Of a stretch of 64,000 nt of DNA, positions 9,317 to 18,054 are shown one piece after another. The translations under genes and the position numbers were made by a program. Each line of letters starts with the position of its first letter. Position 1 is the stretch's first letter. Source of the stretch: Bifidobacterium asteroides (lineage in GTDB: Bacteria > Actinomycetota > Actinomycetes > Actinomycetales > Bifidobacteriaceae); contig NZ_QGLL01000008.1 of NCBI RefSeq assembly GCF_003202695.1, positions 124,001 to 188,000 on the forward strand, in the 5' to 3' direction. The notes under the pieces are model-generated. The model worked only from the letters and a program-made list of their open reading frames with translations, was not told the DNA's origin and ran no database searches.

Positions 9317-10885
9317 ATGTCGTTGGAGCTTGAGGGCATCCACGAGGAGTGCGGGATCTTCGGGGTCTGGGGCCACCCCGACGCCGCCCGGCTGACCTAC
9401 TTCGGTCTGCACGCCTTGCAGCACCGCGGCCAGGAGGGCGCCGGCATCGTTTCCAACGACCAGGGGCACCTGATCGGAAGGCGGGGCCTGGGCCTTCTGA
9501 CTCAGGTCTTCCCGGACGAGTCCAGCCTGGCGCCGCTGACCGGCGACCGAGCCATTGGCCATGTACGCTATGCCACCACCGGTTCAGGATCCATCGAAAA
9601 CATTCAGCCCTTCGTCTTTCGCTTCCATGACGGAGACATAGCCTTGGCGCACAACGGCAATCTGACCAACTGCAACAGTCTCAAGGCGCAGCTGGAGGAT
9701 CAGGGAGCCATCTTCCACTCCAACTCCGACACCGAGGTGCTCATGCACCTGATCCGCCGCAGTCCTGAACGGGACTTCATGGCGGCGCTCAAGCAGGCCT
9801 TGCGCCAGGTCCATGGCGGCTTCGCATACCTGCTCATGACCGAGAACGCTATGATCGGAGCCCTGGATCCCAATGGTTTCCGTCCCCTCTCCCTGGGTCA
9901 GCTGCCCGGAGGGGCCTACGTCCTGGCCTCCGAAACCTGCGCACTGGACCTGGTCGGCGCAACGTTGGTAAGGGATATCGGCCCTGGCGAAATCGTCCGC
10001 GTGGACGACTCGGGCTACAGCATCGAGCGCTATACCGATCACACCTGCCTATCCATCTGCTCCATGGAGTTCATCTACTTCGCCAGACCCGACTCGAATA
10101 TTTATGGGATCAATGTCCACTCGGCCCGCAAACGGATGGGGGCCAGGCTGGCCCATGAGGCCCCGGTGGACGCAGACATGGTCATCGGCGTACCCAACTC
10201 CTCCTTGTCCGCAGCCTCAGGCTATGCCGAAGCGGCAGGGCTGCCCAACGAGATGGGGCTGATCAAGAACCAATACGTGGCACGCACCTTCATCCAGCCA
10301 AGCCAGGCCATGCGCGAACAGGGTGTCAGAATGAAACTGGCTGCTGTGCGCGGAGTCGTGGCGGGCAAACGGGTTGTGGTGATCGACGACTCCATCGTCC
10401 GAGGCACTACCTCGCGCAGAATCGTCCATCTGCTTCGTGAAGCCGGGGCGAGCGAGGTGCACATGCGAATCGCGTCCCCGCCCCTGCGTTATCCCTGCTA
10501 TTACGGCATCGACATTCAACGGACCTCTGAACTGATCGCTGCCAAAAAGTCTGTAGAGCAGATCAGAGAAACCATTGAGGCCGATACCCTGGCCTACCTG
10601 AGTCTGGACGGTCTGGTGGATTCTATCGGCCTAGGCCGGGAAGCGCCATACCAGGGACTTTGCGTGGCCTACTTCAACGGAGACTACCCCACGCGGCTTG
10701 ACGACTACGAGCAGGGCTTCCTGGCCTCGCTGACCCAAGAGGACCGGGCCCGGCTGGAAGCCTCCAAGGGATCCTATGGGCTTGACATGCCTGCAGGGGC
10801 GGGGCAGAAGAACAGACCTATGAGGACTAGCGAAGAGCTGGACAGACAGAGCAGAGAAAGGGGCATCCATGCCGAAGGCATATGA
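9317..10885 (+). CDS. purF: Amidophosphoribosyltransferase PurF
   Basis: Committing step of purine synthesis: PRPP plus glutamine gives phosphoribosylamine. It has 522 residues and a good AGAGGAAAGG ribosome site. The short propeptide [11 protein letters not shown] precedes the nucleophile CGIFGVWGH, as in Bacillus-type enzymes that self-process. The PRPP motif is [16 protein letters not shown]. Three of the four cysteines that bind the 4Fe-4S cluster in the Bacillus enzyme are found ([28 protein letters not shown]), but the second cysteine of the final CxxC is a tyrosine. The purM start lies inside its last codons (17-base overlap). Confidence 0.95.
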   Translation: MSLELEGIHEECGIFGVWGHPDAARLTYFGLHALQHRGQEGAGIVSNDQGHLIGRRGLGLLTQVFPDESSLAPLTGDRAIGHVRYATTGSGSIENIQPFVFRFHDGDIALAHNGNLTNCNSLKAQLEDQGAIFHSNSDTEVLMHLIRRSPERDFMAALKQALRQVHGGFAYLLMTENAMIGALDPNGFRPLSLGQLPGGAYVLASETCALDLVGATLVRDIGPGEIVRVDDSGYSIERYTDHTCLSICSMEFIYFARPDSNIYGINVHSARKRMGARLAHEAPVDADMVIGVPNSSLSAASGYAEAAGLPNEMGLIKNQYVARTFIQPSQAMREQGVRMKLAAVRGVVAGKRVVVIDDSIVRGTTSRRIVHLLREAGASEVHMRIASPPLRYPCYYGIDIQRTSELIAAKKSVEQIRETIEADTLAYLSLDGLVDSIGLGREAPYQGLCVAYFNGDYPTRLDDYEQGFLASLTQEDRARLEASKGSYGLDMPAGAGQKNRPMRTSEELDRQSRERGIHAEGI

Positions 10886-11918
10886 ACAGGCTGGAGTATC
10901 GGTGGAGGCCGGATACGAACTGATCGACAGGATCCGCTCCCACACGGCCAGAACCCGAAGGCCGGGCGCCGGTGACATCGGCGGCTTCGGCGGCGACTTT
11001 GATCTGTCTGAGCTCAATTACCGACAACCGGTCCTGGTCTCAGGCACCGATGGCGTGGGCACCAAGCTGATGGTGGCACAGGAAGCTGGTCGCCATGACA
11101 CCATAGGCCAGGACTGCGTGGCCATGTGCGTCAATGACATCATCGCCCAGGGGGCCGAGCCGCTGATCTTTCTGGACTACATTGCCTGCGGACACAACGA
11201 TCCGGCTCTGCTGGAGCAGGTGGTCAAGGGCGTGGCCGACGGCTGCGTCCTGGCCGGGGCTGCCCTGGTAGGCGGGGAGACCGCCGAGATGCCCGACATG
11301 TACCAGCCCGACGAATACGATCTGGCTGGATTCACCGTGGGTGTGGTCGAACGTAAGTCCCTGGTGGACGGATCTGCAATCAGCGAGGGCGACCAGCTGA
11401 TCGGCCTGCCTTCCTCGGGCGTCCACTCCAACGGCTTCTCCCTGATTCGCCAGGTCCTGCTGGATCAGGGAGGCATGAAGCTGGAGGATAGGCCCTACCA
11501 GCTTGGGGGGCGAACCCTGGGAGAGGAGCTGCTGACCCCCACCCGAATCTACGTCAAGGCCCTGCGCCCGCTCTTTGCCTCTGGCCTGCTCAGGGGCGCG
11601 GCACACATCACTGGCGGCGGCTTCGTGGAGAAAGTGCCCCGGATCCTTCCAGAGGGACTGGCCGCCAGCTTCGACCTCGATGCCTGGAAGGTGCCGCCCA
11701 TCTTCGCCATGATCGAAGAAATGGGCGCAGTCAACCATCTGGAGATGTACAACATCTTCAACATGGGCATTGGGATGGTTCTGGTGGTTTCCTCTGACCA
11801 GCTGGACCAGGCTCGCGCAGTCCTTGATGAGGAGCAGGAGCCCTACGCCCTGATCGGGCGGGTAATACGTGCTCAAAACGGCCAGCAGGTCATCCTTAAT
11901 GAAAATGGCCGTCAATAA
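10869..11918 (+). CDS. purM: Phosphoribosylformylglycinamidine cyclo-ligase PurM
   Basis: AIR synthetase, which closes the imidazole ring of FGAM with ATP. It has 349 residues, the usual length. The conserved segments [30 protein letters not shown] and [11 protein letters not shown] are present, as is the C-terminal [12 protein letters not shown] region. The start at 10869 overlaps purF by 17 bases, so translation is probably coupled. purD begins 20 bases after its stop. Confidence 0.95.
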   Translation: MPKAYEQAGVSVEAGYELIDRIRSHTARTRRPGAGDIGGFGGDFDLSELNYRQPVLVSGTDGVGTKLMVAQEAGRHDTIGQDCVAMCVNDIIAQGAEPLIFLDYIACGHNDPALLEQVVKGVADGCVLAGAALVGGETAEMPDMYQPDEYDLAGFTVGVVERKSLVDGSAISEGDQLIGLPSSGVHSNGFSLIRQVLLDQGGMKLEDRPYQLGGRTLGEELLTPTRIYVKALRPLFASGLLRGAAHITGGGFVEKVPRILPEGLAASFDLDAWKVPPIFAMIEEMGAVNHLEMYNIFNMGIGMVLVVSSDQLDQARAVLDEEQEPYALIGRVIRAQNGQQVILNENGRQ

Positions 11919-11938
11919 TATAGCGAGAGGAGCCCATC

Positions 11939-13210
11939 ATGGCAGACAAGGTACTGGTCATCGGGTCGGGAGCCAGGGAGCATGTTATCGCCACCACTCT
12001 GCTGTCCGGTCCAGGAGTAGATCGGGTCTGGTGCGCCCCGGGCAACCCCGGCATGGAACCGGACGGCATCAGCCTGCTGCAATTGGATTCCTCGCAGCCT
12101 GAAAAACTGATCGCTGCAATACGCGAGCTGAGGATCGACTGGGTCTTCGTCGGACCAGAGGCTCCTTTGACGGCAGGATTGATCGACGACCTGCAGGCGG
12201 CCGGCATCCTCGCCTTTGGACCCACTAAGGCCGCGGCCCGCATTGAGGGATCCAAGGGCTTTGCCAAGGACCTTATGCGCAGGCATGGTATTCCTACCGC
12301 CGACTATGCGGTCTTCCATGACCTGGAAACAGCCAAGGCCTATGTGCGTTCGCACGGCGCACCCTTGGTCATCAAGGCTGACGGACTGGCTGCAGGCAAG
12401 GGAGTGACCGTGGCCGACGACCTTGACCAGGCCATGCAGGCTTTGGATGCCATCTTCATTGGTCATAAGTTCGGACAGGCCGGCGCCCAGGTTGTCATCG
12501 AGGATCGGCTGATGGGCCAGGAGTGCTCGCTCATGTGCTTTGTTCGAGGCGAGCAGTTCTGGCCCATGCCCCTTTCGCAGGACCACAAGCCCGCCTATGA
12601 CGGGGATCGGGGTCCAAACACCGGCGGCATGGGTGCCTACTGCCCTCTGCCTCAGTTCGGACCGGAACTGACCAAAAAGGCTCTGGATACCATCGTTGCA
12701 CCCATCGTCCGTGCCTTGGCCCAGGAAGGCTGCCCCTTCACCGGGGTCCTGTACACGGGGCTGATGGTCACTGACCAAGGCCCTCAGGTCATCGAGTTCA
12801 ATGCGCGACTGGGGGACCCGGAGACCGAAGTGGTGCTGCCTGCACTGACCAGCGACTTGGGCACAGCCATCCGCACGCTGATGGAGGGCGGAGATCCGCA
12901 ATTCACCTGGGACGACTCCCATAGCCGTCTGGGTGTGGTCCTTGCAGCCCAGGGCTATCCCGGCAATCCCAAGACCGGTGTACCCGTACCGCTGATCGCC
13001 CCGGAGCCGGACCTCAGAGCCTACTACGCCGGAGTGTCAGGCTCGGCATCAACTGGTCTGACATCCTCCTCAGGAAGGACCGCCCTGGTGGTTGCCCAAG
13101 GTGACAACCTGGCCCAGGCAGCCCGTCGAGTCTATGACCGGCTGAACGGATTGTCGATGCCAGGCCTCTTCTATCGGCACGACATCGGCCACCGCGGCCT
13201 GGAAGCCTAG
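11939..13210 (+). CDS. purD: Phosphoribosylamine-glycine ligase PurD
   Basis: ATP-grasp enzyme that joins glycine to phosphoribosylamine to give GAR. It has 423 residues. The family motifs KADGLAAGKGV and NTGGMGAYCP are present, with the C-terminal FNARLGDPETEVVLP. The start ATG follows GAGAGGAG. It is the last gene of the plus-strand cluster; its TAG stop lies in the palindrome CTAG, which also supplies the stop of the convergent gene at 13207. purH, purB and purN are not in the window. Confidence 0.95.
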   Translation: MADKVLVIGSGAREHVIATTLLSGPGVDRVWCAPGNPGMEPDGISLLQLDSSQPEKLIAAIRELRIDWVFVGPEAPLTAGLIDDLQAAGILAFGPTKAAARIEGSKGFAKDLMRRHGIPTADYAVFHDLETAKAYVRSHGAPLVIKADGLAAGKGVTVADDLDQAMQALDAIFIGHKFGQAGAQVVIEDRLMGQECSLMCFVRGEQFWPMPLSQDHKPAYDGDRGPNTGGMGAYCPLPQFGPELTKKALDTIVAPIVRALAQEGCPFTGVLYTGLMVTDQGPQVIEFNARLGDPETEVVLPALTSDLGTAIRTLMEGGDPQFTWDDSHSRLGVVLAAQGYPGNPKTGVPVPLIAPEPDLRAYYAGVSGSASTGLTSSSGRTALVVAQGDNLAQAARRVYDRLNGLSMPGLFYRHDIGHRGLEA

Positions 13211-15384
13211 TTGGCCGAGTTGGCCGAGCTCTCCCTGTCCTTGTCCTGGTTCTGCTCTTCCTGACGGGCCTGCTCCTTAGCCTGCTCCTTGGCCTGGCGC
13301 TCCATCTCAGCCTTCTGACGGGCGGCATCCGAGCGGCGGGTGGGAGTGGCAGTGAAGCCGGTCCCCTGCAGGTAGTGCTTGCCGGCCATGATGTCGTACT
13401 GAATCAGCTTGTAATCGTTCAGAAGCTGACGGGTGGCTCGGTCGAAGTCACGGGCATCCATGGGCCGGCCCTGGGCATCCAGATAGTTGGTCTGCCCTGC
13501 CGGGATCCTGTTCCAGTCCTGGATCTGGTTGGCAACCGGGGGCTCGATAGCGCTGATCTTATCGTGCAGCTGGGTCAGGAAGGCCGTGAAAGGCGAGACC
13601 TTGGCATCCATGTGCTCGGCCGCCTGGGCCTGGAAGAAGTTGGGCGAGGAATAGGCACTGTTGCTTACCTGTGCTCCCGAGGCATCCGAGGCTTTGTTGG
13701 ACCAGATGAAGTAATCGGTCAGATGCAGGGCCAGGGAGTTGCGCTCATCCCAGCTTGCCGTTCCATAGATGCCAGGCAGGTGATCACCGTAGAAGACCAC
13801 GGTGACCGGCTTGCTCTGCGCATCCAGGCTCTTCACAAAGTCTGCAGTGGCCTGATCGGTCAGACTGACACCCTTGGCATAGGTGCGGATGGATTGCACC
13901 TCATCATCGCCCAAGGGCATGTTGGGATCGGAGGAGTTGACCGAGAAGTTGTTATCGTCATACCAGTCGTTGTAGGGCATGTGGTTCTGCATGGTGATGA
14001 CTTCGACGAACTGGTTGCCCTTGTCGTCGCCCATCTGCTCCAGGGCGGAGTCGTAGGCGGAGCGATCACCCACATACTGGCTGCGATCGATGCGGTCCTG
14101 GTGGGCTATCTGGTCAGGGCCTGTAAGTGAATAGAAGTGCGAGAAGCCGAACTTCTTATAGTTCTCAGCCCTGGAATACATGGAGGACTCGTAGGGGTGA
14201 AAGGCCAGTGATCTGGATGGCGCTCCCCAGGCCTGATTGACCGTGGGTATCCAGCTCAAGTGAGGAATGACCTGCTGATACGGAGAGGTCAGCGAAGGGT
14301 CGAAGTTGGCCATGGACAGGCCGGTCATGGCCTGGAACTCCAGGTTGGCCGTGCCCCCGCCATAGCCGGAGGAGAGCATGAGTCCGCTGGTGGTGCCCTG
14401 CTTGATGGATCTGATATGAGGCATGGGGTCCTGGTTGAGCGCAACGCCCGGCACGCGTGTGGGATCCGAGAATGACTCGGAGAGAACGTAGACCAGGGTC
14501 GACTCGTTCATATAGGACTTGCGGTCACGGTTGATGCTGTCCGCCGATAGCTGGTAGCGATGGGCCAGAGACTGCATAGTGGCACGGCTGTAGCCTGCGG
14601 GCTGGTCCATGACCTTGGGCCGCAGCTGCCGGGAGAAGGACACGAAGACCCCGTTGCGCTGGGCATCATAAACCGAGTCCCACATGGAGGGCTTGTCCCC
14701 CATGAACTGTGAGAAGCGGTAGGCGGGACTGCCGTAGGTGCCCACGGTGGACATGAACAGCGCCACCACCAGAACCGGGACCAGGACCCCCACCGTACGC
14801 AGCCCGGCGCCCAGCGGCTTGTTGCCAGTGGCCACCGGGCGGCCGCGACGGGCATCCATCCGTGTCACCACCCAGCAGAGCACTCCGAGAACGATCAGAG
14901 CCACGACTCCTAGCCCGATCATGAGCAGAGACCTGGCCGGCAGGAAGGAGACCAGGTTGGCCGCATCGGCATGGAGGAAATCCAGATCGGAGGGCAGGAT
15001 GGCCTCGTAGCGGGCACGTACCTTGAAACGTTCGATGACCGCAATGACCGCACAGATGGCCAGGATCAGGCCCGATGCCGCCCAGAAGCGATTGGTCAAG
15101 CAGGCCAGAGCCAGGTAGACCAGGCCCACAGCCAGCATATTGAGCACCAGAACGAACCGACGCTGGGTCCACATGGCCGAGATGAAGCCCCAGAAGCCGA
15201 TTAGCGGGTTGGACAGTTCTACACGGGAGCTGTTCAGGGAGACTCCCCACTGCAGGATGCCCACTGACAGGAAGTCAATCAGGATGAAGGCGAGCAGATA
15301 GACCCATCCACGCACCCGAAGACGTCCGGTCATGTTCTGCATCCAGGATGTCCACCGGCCGGGCTGACGCTTACGATCCTTCAC
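13207..15384 (-). CDS. LTA-synthase-like phosphoglycerol transferase (sulfatase fold)
   Basis: Membrane enzyme of 725 residues: about five N-terminal transmembrane helices (to about residue 230), then an extracellular alkaline-phosphatase/sulfatase-fold domain. The catalytic threonine is likely that in GGGTANLEF, and metal ligands are in VVFYGDHLPG and ITMQNHMPYN. These match the LtaS/MdoB family, which transfers glycerol phosphate from phosphatidylglycerol to lipoteichoic acid or to glycans. The C-terminal 40 residues are a charged, glutamine-rich tail (KAEMERQAKEQAKEQARQEE) likely to be helical, which is not part of the core fold. The polymer made is unknown. It converges on purD with overlapping stops. 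Confidence 0.85.
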   Translation of the reverse strand: MKDRKRQPGRWTSWMQNMTGRLRVRGWVYLLAFILIDFLSVGILQWGVSLNSSRVELSNPLIGFWGFISAMWTQRRFVLVLNMLAVGLVYLALACLTNRFWAASGLILAICAVIAVIERFKVRARYEAILPSDLDFLHADAANLVSFLPARSLLMIGLGVVALIVLGVLCWVVTRMDARRGRPVATGNKPLGAGLRTVGVLVPVLVVALFMSTVGTYGSPAYRFSQFMGDKPSMWDSVYDAQRNGVFVSFSRQLRPKVMDQPAGYSRATMQSLAHRYQLSADSINRDRKSYMNESTLVYVLSESFSDPTRVPGVALNQDPMPHIRSIKQGTTSGLMLSSGYGGGTANLEFQAMTGLSMANFDPSLTSPYQQVIPHLSWIPTVNQAWGAPSRSLAFHPYESSMYSRAENYKKFGFSHFYSLTGPDQIAHQDRIDRSQYVGDRSAYDSALEQMGDDKGNQFVEVITMQNHMPYNDWYDDNNFSVNSSDPNMPLGDDEVQSIRTYAKGVSLTDQATADFVKSLDAQSKPVTVVFYGDHLPGIYGTASWDERNSLALHLTDYFIWSNKASDASGAQVSNSAYSSPNFFQAQAAEHMDAKVSPFTAFLTQLHDKISAIEPPVANQIQDWNRIPAGQTNYLDAQGRPMDARDFDRATRQLLNDYKLIQYDIMAGKHYLQGTGFTATPTRRSDAARQKAEMERQAKEQAKEQARQEEQNQDKDRESSANSAN

Positions 15385-15510
15385 CGCTTACTCCTGACTT
15401 TGGCGACTGAGCCCCACGGGCCTTTACCGATACCTGTGCCATTGTTCCCATTAAGGACGACAAGCTCCATGAAAACACCTCTTAGCGAACATGAAGCGCG
15501 AGCTGGTCCA

Positions 15511-16431
15511 TCAGGCCTTGGCGCCCGGCACCTGATGGATCAAGGCGCTGATCCAGTCCTCTAGGTTCCGGTACTTCTCAGGGCGCTGCTCGCTGACTTC
15601 GAACACCGGGACATGAGCCTTGCGGGCCTGAATGGCCAGCTCCTTGGAGGTTCGATTGACTTCCTGAACGTTGAGCACCAGCATGTCCAACCGTCTGGAG
15701 GACAGCAGATGCCGGAAGGCCACCAGGTCCTCGGGCGAGGGCTCGCTTTCATTGGCGGCCGCCCGCAGGTACCCCTCGGGGGTCAGATCCTCCATGCCCA
15801 GATCATGGCAAAGATAGTAGGCAGCCGATTCCGTGGCCGCGTAGTGCCATCCCTGGGTCTGCTTGCGCGCTTTGGCAATCAGATCGTCCAGACGGGCCTG
15901 TCGACCTTGCCAGTCCTGGTAAGCCCTGTCGAAGTCGGCTGTTCGGTCGGGACGCAACTGCCCATAAGCCTCATGCACGGCCTTGGCAGCTGCTCTCCTG
16001 CCCTGCGAGGAGAACCAGAGATGGGGGTTATCGCCAGCCTTGCGTCCCGAGGCCTTGGATATGTCCACCATACGGGCCTGCCCGGTTTCAGCAGCCTTGG
16101 CCGCCCAGTCGTCAATGCCTGCACCGTTGACTATGACCAGATCAGCACGGCTGATCCGGGCGATATCTGCCGTTGTCGGCTCATAGTCATGGGCGTCAGT
16201 TGATATGTTGCTCAGAATGGTATCCACCCGAGCCTGGTCGCCGCCCAGATCCACAGCCAGGGACTGCCACTGATTGATGCTGGTCACCACCTGCAGGGGA
16301 CCGGATCCGGCAGCGGACGGGGACGCAGTGCTCGTTCCGCAGCCTGTCAGACAGGTCAGCAGGGTCAGTCCGGCCATGAGAGCGGTGGCCATGGTGCGGA
16401 TCCGGCGGTGGCGTGAGCTGCTGGCATGCAT
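15511..16431 (-). CDS. znuA: Zinc/manganese ABC transporter substrate-binding lipoprotein (ZnuA/AdcA type)
   Basis: Cluster A-I metal-binding lipoprotein, 306 residues from the ATG at 16431, which has AGGAAGG upstream; an earlier frame to 16518 would break the signal peptide. The signal peptide ends in the lipobox LTGC. Likely metal ligands are the histidines in DAHDYEPTTAD, NPHLWFS and GWHYAATES plus an acidic residue near the C-terminus. The long histidine-rich loop of many ZnuA proteins is absent. No permease or ATPase gene is adjacent, so the rest of the transporter must be elsewhere. A Zur-like box 60 bases upstream supports zinc rather than manganese. Confidence 0.88.
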   Translation of the reverse strand: MHASSSRHRRIRTMATALMAGLTLLTCLTGCGTSTASPSAAGSGPLQVVTSINQWQSLAVDLGGDQARVDTILSNISTDAHDYEPTTADIARISRADLVIVNGAGIDDWAAKAAETGQARMVDISKASGRKAGDNPHLWFSSQGRRAAAKAVHEAYGQLRPDRTADFDRAYQDWQGRQARLDDLIAKARKQTQGWHYAATESAAYYLCHDLGMEDLTPEGYLRAAANESEPSPEDLVAFRHLLSSRRLDMLVLNVQEVNRTSKELAIQARKAHVPVFEVSEQRPEKYRNLEDWISALIHQVPGAKA

Positions 16432-16490
16432 GGATGGGGATTCCTTCCTAGCGACTGCAAGAGGCCAGTTGACGGCCTCACGAGCGTTAC

Positions 16491-16505
16491 TGAGATTGAT
16501 TATCA
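16491..16505. promoter_or_regulatory. Candidate Zur box upstream of znuA
   Basis: TGAGATTGATTATCA matches the actinobacterial Zur consensus TGAAAATGATTTTCA at 12 of 15 positions. It sits 60 bases before the znuA start in the divergent gap with the esterase gene. A Zur-like regulator gene is 4 kb away (20642-21079). Confidence 0.65.
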
Positions 16506-16595
16506 ATAAATGTACCATAGATTACCTTTGACCAGAATTCATGAAAGCGTCCGAACAGATACCTGCAAAAATGGCCCTCGTCCGCGTACATTCTC

Positions 16596-16601
16596 TATAC
16601 T
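16596..16601 (+). promoter_or_regulatory. Likely -10 element for the esterase-mprF operon
   Basis: TATACT lies 35 bases upstream of the ATG at 16636, giving a predicted leader of about 28 bases. No good -35 match was seen, so this is a weak call. Confidence 0.45.
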
Positions 16602-16635
16602 GAGCTGCGGGTACATTTTGGTTGGGAGGAATTGC

Positions 16636-18021
16636 ATGGGTACATGGCTGGCAAAGGTCCATCTGACCCAGGGATGGCTGCCCGCGACGATGTTCACCCT
16701 GACGGCCCTGGTCCTAGTCCTGCTGGTGTTGACCGGACTGACTCATGGACGCTGGCGGACCCTATTGAGACAGTTCGCCATTGCCGTGGGCATTGGGGCC
16801 TTGGGACTGCTGGCTACTTGGCTGGTCTCCGACGTCTTCATGCTCTTTGGGGTATCTTTGGGTTGGATGGTCATCATCACTGTGGCCCTGTGCTTCCTGG
16901 CTGCCGGGTTTGCAATCTGCATCCTGTTCACTGCACGTGGATGGCGTCGGTTCCTTGCAGCCCTGAGCGTCCTGCTCTGCCTGCTGTCCACCGGACTTCG
17001 CGTCGATATCATCTACGGGGAGTTCACCACCCTGGGATCCCTGTTCGACGTCACCCTTTACCCGGACTACGGAAGTCATCCAGCGGCCAGACCGGCCATG
17101 AGCGTGGCCCAATGGCGGTCCCGGGCCTCCCGAGGCGATCTGCCGTCCTATCCGCGCAGCGGCCGCTCCTACAGCGTGCGCATCTCCAATGACAGCTCAC
17201 AATTTCTGGCCCGTCCGGCCGATATCTACCTGCCGCCCGCCGCGCTGAGCGAAAAACCGCCAGCCCTGCCAGTCTTCGTCCTCCTGGCTGGCCAGCCCGG
17301 CAGCCCCGATCGGCTTTTCACTGCCGGATCCATCCAGGCCATGATGGATGCCTACGCCGCGCAACACCATGGCTTGGCTCCAGTGGTGGTCTCCCCTGAC
17401 CAGAACGGGTCTTCGTTCCACAACAGCCTGTGCGTGGACTCCCCCGTCTACGGAAAAGCCGAGACCTATTTGAGTCATGACGTGCCTGCCTGGATCCGCG
17501 CCAACCTGCCAGTCGCCAGTCAGCCGCAGCTCTGGGCCATCGGCGGATTCTCCCAAGGTGGAACCTGCTCCACTCAGCTGGGAGCACGGCATCCCGACGT
17601 CTACGGGAACATGCTTCCAGCCGACGGGGAGCTGGAGCCGACCCAGGGTCGAAAGGACCAGATGATCCACGACTACTTCGGCGGCGACCGAAAACGCTTC
17701 CTGGCCCAGGTCCCGGCCAGAGCCATCCTGGAGCGGGCTCCATCAAGTCAGCGTCTATTCACTGCTGCTGGATCCAACGACAAAGAGTCACAACACAATA
17801 TGATGATCATTGCCAAGGCCGCCGACCAGGCAGGCATGAGCGTGGAGGCCGTCGTCACCCAGGGATCGGGCCATGACTGGCACACGGTCAAGGCCGCCTG
17901 GAAACCCGGGCTGGAATGGCTGGGCGAGGCCATGGGTTTGGGAAAAATGTCCCAGCCGGTCCAGGATTTTCCGGATATTGTTGTAGCAGACATCGGTTCA
18001 ACTGCCGACAGGACAGACTAG
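16636..18021 (+). CDS. Membrane-anchored esterase/hydrolase (esterase D-like), partner of MprF
   Basis: 461 residues from the ATG at 16636 (GGGAGGAATTGC upstream). About four transmembrane helices fill residues 10-125. A secreted alpha/beta-hydrolase domain with the nucleophile serine in GGFSQGGTCS follows, with a likely histidine in GSGHDW near the C-terminus. The fold resembles putative esterases of the Fes/esterase D group. The gene is 33 bases ahead of an MprF-like synthase. In Corynebacterium and Pseudomonas, hydrolases beside MprF-type genes (AhyD-like) remove aminoacyl groups from lipids, so the same role is proposed here by context. Confidence 0.8.
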   Translation: MGTWLAKVHLTQGWLPATMFTLTALVLVLLVLTGLTHGRWRTLLRQFAIAVGIGALGLLATWLVSDVFMLFGVSLGWMVIITVALCFLAAGFAICILFTARGWRRFLAALSVLLCLLSTGLRVDIIYGEFTTLGSLFDVTLYPDYGSHPAARPAMSVAQWRSRASRGDLPSYPRSGRSYSVRISNDSSQFLARPADIYLPPAALSEKPPALPVFVLLAGQPGSPDRLFTAGSIQAMMDAYAAQHHGLAPVVVSPDQNGSSFHNSLCVDSPVYGKAETYLSHDVPAWIRANLPVASQPQLWAIGGFSQGGTCSTQLGARHPDVYGNMLPADGELEPTQGRKDQMIHDYFGGDRKRFLAQVPARAILERAPSSQRLFTAAGSNDKESQHNMMIIAKAADQAGMSVEAVVTQGSGHDWHTVKAAWKPGLEWLGEAMGLGKMSQPVQDFPDIVVADIGSTADRTD

Positions 18022-18054
18022 CCGAATCCATAAGCAGAGAGAGCCGCATCGATC

